Below are positions 32,027 through 33,590 of a stretch of 33,590 bases of DNA, in pieces; the first letter of the stretch is position 1, and each line of letters starts with the position of its first letter. The notes under the pieces were generated by a model. That model did no database searches and had not been told where the DNA came from. It saw only the letters and a program-made list of their open reading frames with translations. The stretch comes from Candidatus Rokuibacteriota bacterium (GTDB taxonomy: Bacteria; Methylomirabilota; Methylomirabilia; Rokubacteriales; CSP1-6). The translations under genes and the position numbers were made by a program. Where the stretch lies: positions 1 to 33,590 of the forward strand of contig QHSP01000107.1 in NCBI GenBank assembly GCA_003220495.1. The letters run 5' to 3'.

Positions 32027-32364
32027 TCTACGACGAGGAGTGCGCGATGTGCCGGGCGAGCGCGCTCTGGCTCATGCGCCTGGCGCTCTCCGGCGGCGCG
32101 CTCGACATCCTTCCGTGCCGGTCCGCTCCGCGGCGCCTCCGCTACCCTCATGTCACCGACGAGGCCTGCATGACCGCGATGCAGCTCGTGCTGCCGGATG
32201 GACGCACGCTCGCCGGCGCCGACGCCGTGCCGGAGCTGCTTCACCGCATCCGCGGGCTCGGGTGGCTCGCGACGGCTTTCGCGCTCCCGGGAGCGCGGCC
32301 GGTCGCACGCCGCGTCTACGCCTGGATCGCGAAGAACCGCATGCGGTTGTCCTGCGAGCGCTGA
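32002..32364 (+). CDS. DCC family thiol-disulfide oxidoreductase (DUF393)
   Basis: A 120-residue protein with the DCC hallmark DxxCxxC near its start (LIYDEECAMCRAS, about residues 8-20). The family is thioredoxin-like and predicted to act on disulfides. The middle part (LPCRSAPRRLRYPHVT) and VPELLHRIRGLGWLATAF helix fit the family. Here the two cysteines are normal codons, unlike the three UGA-bearing redox genes. The ATG at 32002 lies inside the end of the small membrane protein gene. It ends the operon begun by the two-domain glutaredoxin. Confidence 0.88.
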   Translation: MGLAPAVLIYDEECAMCRASALWLMRLALSGGALDILPCRSAPRRLRYPHVTDEACMTAMQLVLPDGRTLAGADAVPELLHRIRGLGWLATAFALPGARPVARRVYAWIAKNRMRLSCER

Positions 32365-32484
32365 TCCCGAGGCTCGCAGGTGCTGGCCTGACCTTGCAGA
32401 TCGGCTCCCGGTCAGCGAAGACCGATGGCACGGGCCGCTTTCTGCTCGCCGGGATTGCCTCGGGCCGGCAGGAATTGGTCATCG
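32361..32484 (+). pseudogene. Fragment of carboxypeptidase-regulatory-like domain from an RHS-type protein
   Basis: A 41-codon piece reads LTLQIGSRSAKTDGTGRF followed by LLAGIASGRQELVI. This is a typical beta-sandwich CarboxypepD_reg-like strand set that often precedes YD/RHS repeats in large surface proteins. It has no start of its own and ends abruptly after VIAST where the VapC gene abuts. I read it as the left remnant of a disrupted RHS-type gene, with the right remnant at 33218-33456. Confidence 0.6.
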
Positions 32485-32494
32485 CGTCGACCAA

Positions 32495-32929
32495 TCATCC
32501 GCGACGCCGTCGAGGCAACCATGCGACGCCGACGACACCATCGTCGGCAAGCGGCTGGAACTCCCGATCTCCGGTCACCACGAGAGCGGCGCGGTCCCGC
32601 GCAGCTACAACGGCGAAGGCATCCGCGTACGAGATCGGAAAGCGAGCCTTGATGTGAGCCGCGGCCAGCACCGTCGCCCGTGAGACGCCTACGATCTCCA
32701 GAGGGAGCTGCTCGACTGCCCCGAGGGCGCGACGGGCGGCGACGAGGCCGCGCTCGCGTTCCGTGATGTAGAGGACCTCGCCGAGGTTGATCAATGACAG
32801 ATACACGATATGGCGCTTGGCCTCTGCGCCTTCGAGAACCGATCGGACGCGCGACATTCCTGCCTCGCCCGCGAGGTAGGCCAGGACGGCGAAGCTGTCG
32901 AGCACGTAGGCTGCGGGACTACCGGCCAC
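32495..32929 (-). CDS. VapC-type PIN-domain ribonuclease toxin
   Basis: A 144-residue PIN-domain protein, an Mg-dependent RNase that acts as the toxin of a type II toxin-antitoxin pair. The acidic active-site residues are all visible: YVLDSFAVLAYL (Asp about 11), LINLGEVLY (Glu about 50), ISYADAFAVV (Asp about 102) and VVTGDREFQPL (Asp about 120). The GTG at 32929 lies 11 bp inside the end of the antitoxin gene. Codon use is less GC-biased than in neighbours. The RNA target is unknown. Confidence 0.9.
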   Translation of the reverse strand: MAGSPAAYVLDSFAVLAYLAGEAGMSRVRSVLEGAEAKRHIVYLSLINLGEVLYITERERGLVAARRALGAVEQLPLEIVGVSRATVLAAAHIKARFPISYADAFAVVAARDRAALVVTGDREFQPLADDGVVGVAWLPRRRRG

Positions 32930-33161
32930 GCGCGCGCGCTCTCCGGTGCTCCGTGAGCAGCGCGCGGGTGAGCGATGGCCGCCCCTTCAGCATACCGGCG
33001 GCCTGCCGGACGGGTTTGGCCATGGCCGGGACGAGGGCGAGGACGCCCCCATAATCGACGACGGAGACTTCGGCGCCTGGATGCAGGTTGTACTTCTTCC
33101 GAAGGTCGGCCGGAATCACGAGACGGACATAGGCCCTCCTTGGCGTTATACGATCAGACAT
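32919..33161 (-). CDS. VapB-type AbrB-fold antitoxin
   Basis: An 80-residue SpoVT/AbrB-fold protein with RRAYVRLVIPADLRKKYNLHPGAEVSVVDYGGVLALVP forming the swapped-hairpin DNA-binding domain. A basic C-terminal tail (RALLTEHRRARARGR) probably binds the toxin. The ATG at 33161 is preferred (GGAG about 10 bp upstream); an in-frame ATG at 33182 would add seven residues. A candidate promoter is TTGCAC (33192-33187), 16 bp, TATACA (33170-33165) on the minus strand, but it is very close to the start codon. The pair probably autoregulates, as is usual for AbrB antitoxins. Confidence 0.88.
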   Translation of the reverse strand: MSDRITPRRAYVRLVIPADLRKKYNLHPGAEVSVVDYGGVLALVPAMAKPVRQAAGMLKGRPSLTRALLTEHRRARARGR

Positions 33162-33217
33162 GAATGTATAACTCCGCATCATATCGGTGCAAGGCCAGAC
33201 TGCGCTGGCAAGGGGTG

Positions 33218-33456
33218 CCGTTTAGGGAGAGGACTGAAAATCGGGCCTTCCGATCACCGACGGGTCCTCTACGACGGGTCAAGCATCGCACAGCAGGTTG
33301 AGCCCCAGCGCACGACAGCTATCTCTGCTGACCGGCCGGACGGGAAAATGACGGCCTTACTCGTCTGTACTACTACCGGGCGCGCTATTACCATCCCGGC
33401 TTGCAACGTTCATTTGCGAAGATCCAATCAGGTTGGCTGGTGGCAATGTGAACATG
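33218..33456 (+). pseudogene. Decayed RHS repeat-associated core fragment
   Basis: Pieces of the RHS core appear in order but in shifting frames. These are PF-GR-RTEN (33218), RVLYDGSSIAQQV (from about 33262), GAAAATGAC-start ENDGLTRLYYYRARYYHPGL (from 33344), then FICEDPIRLAGGNVN (33409-33453). One base is missing between the last two (CGTTC where CGnTTC is expected), and at least one other shift lies upstream. The YYYRARYYxP and FxxEDP motifs are diagnostic of RHS/YD proteins. The piece has no start and is broken, so it is a remnant. The rest to 33590 shows no intact gene. Confidence 0.8.
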
Positions 33457-33590
33457 GTTGGGCGGCGGTGGGTTGCGGCGCGGTCAGGCTCATGCTGGTT
33501 TCGTGGATTGCGACAGAGCTCCGTCTGCTTGTCTCGAGCCGAATCAGGTGAAGTGGTTGACGTCCCTGGGAACTGTCTGAAGAGGCCGGG
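33457..33590. other. Right-end stretch with no recognised gene
   Basis: Beyond the RHS core fragment the frames do not continue the usual post-core sequence. Nothing was recognised before the window edge. Confidence 0.5.

Noticed and set aside
1-33590. CRISPR array, tRNA, rRNA, insertion sequence or prophage genes
   Set aside because: No regularly spaced repeats, cloverleaf, transposase motifs or phage structural genes were recognised.

Overview
This is GC-rich (roughly 70%) bacterial chromosome with dense, mostly short-spaced genes, many GTG starts and many 4-base ATGA or GTGA stop/start overlaps. No rRNA or tRNA was seen. Gene content (acyl-AMP ligase, PaaG-like enoyl-CoA hydratase, a kinase with five GAF domains, a Tat-exported sugar-type ABC system, RHS debris and several UGA-containing redox genes) fits a soil or sediment bacterium such as Candidatus Rokubacteria/Methylomirabilota or a deltaproteobacterial relative. 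This assignment is inference; no marker gene settles it.

Layout. 1-5184 is a minus-strand run: acyl-AMP ligase (cut by the left edge), M28 aminopeptidase with a PDZ domain, YbaK deacylase, a membrane-anchored peroxiredoxin with an in-frame UGA, and a LmbE deacetylase. 5185-5429 holds a 70-bp dispersed repeat and short tandem repeats. 5430-18648 is plus strand: a membrane protein, uvrA (carrying a second copy of the 70-bp repeat inside its reading frame), pyruvate kinase, a very large hybrid histidine kinase, an enoyl-CoA hydratase, a UGA-containing glutaredoxin-DinB fusion and a methyltransferase. 18734-20354 is minus strand: an internally duplicated membrane protein and an FGE-like protein, divergent from a class I aminotransferase and a ThDP-enzyme-like gene (20387-23013). 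23134-27529 is an ABC importer operon with two tandem binding proteins and two permeases but no ATPase. 27526-28957 is minus strand: MlaC-like, a small secreted protein and a cysteine-less IscA-like protein. 29374-32364 is a plus operon: a UGA-containing two-domain glutaredoxin-like protein, gamma-glutamylcyclotransferase, class III aminotransferase, a small membrane protein and a DCC thiol oxidoreductase. 32361-33590 is an accessory patch of RHS-family debris with a VapBC module in its middle.

Main result. Three separate genes contain one in-frame UGA each, always at the first cysteine position of a thioredoxin-fold CxxC motif (UPFC, USSC, UPHC). Each UGA is followed by an inverted repeat whose apical loop lies about 20-25 nt downstream, as expected for a bacterial SECIS element. 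They are best read as three selenoproteins that ordinary gene callers would truncate or mis-start. No selenium machinery (selA, selB, selC, selD) is in the window.

Second result. A 70-bp repeat with two short hypervariable segments occurs once between genes and once as an in-frame insert in uvrA. Many genes here also have a TATAAT-like box only 5-8 bp before the start codon, which predicts leaderless mRNAs.
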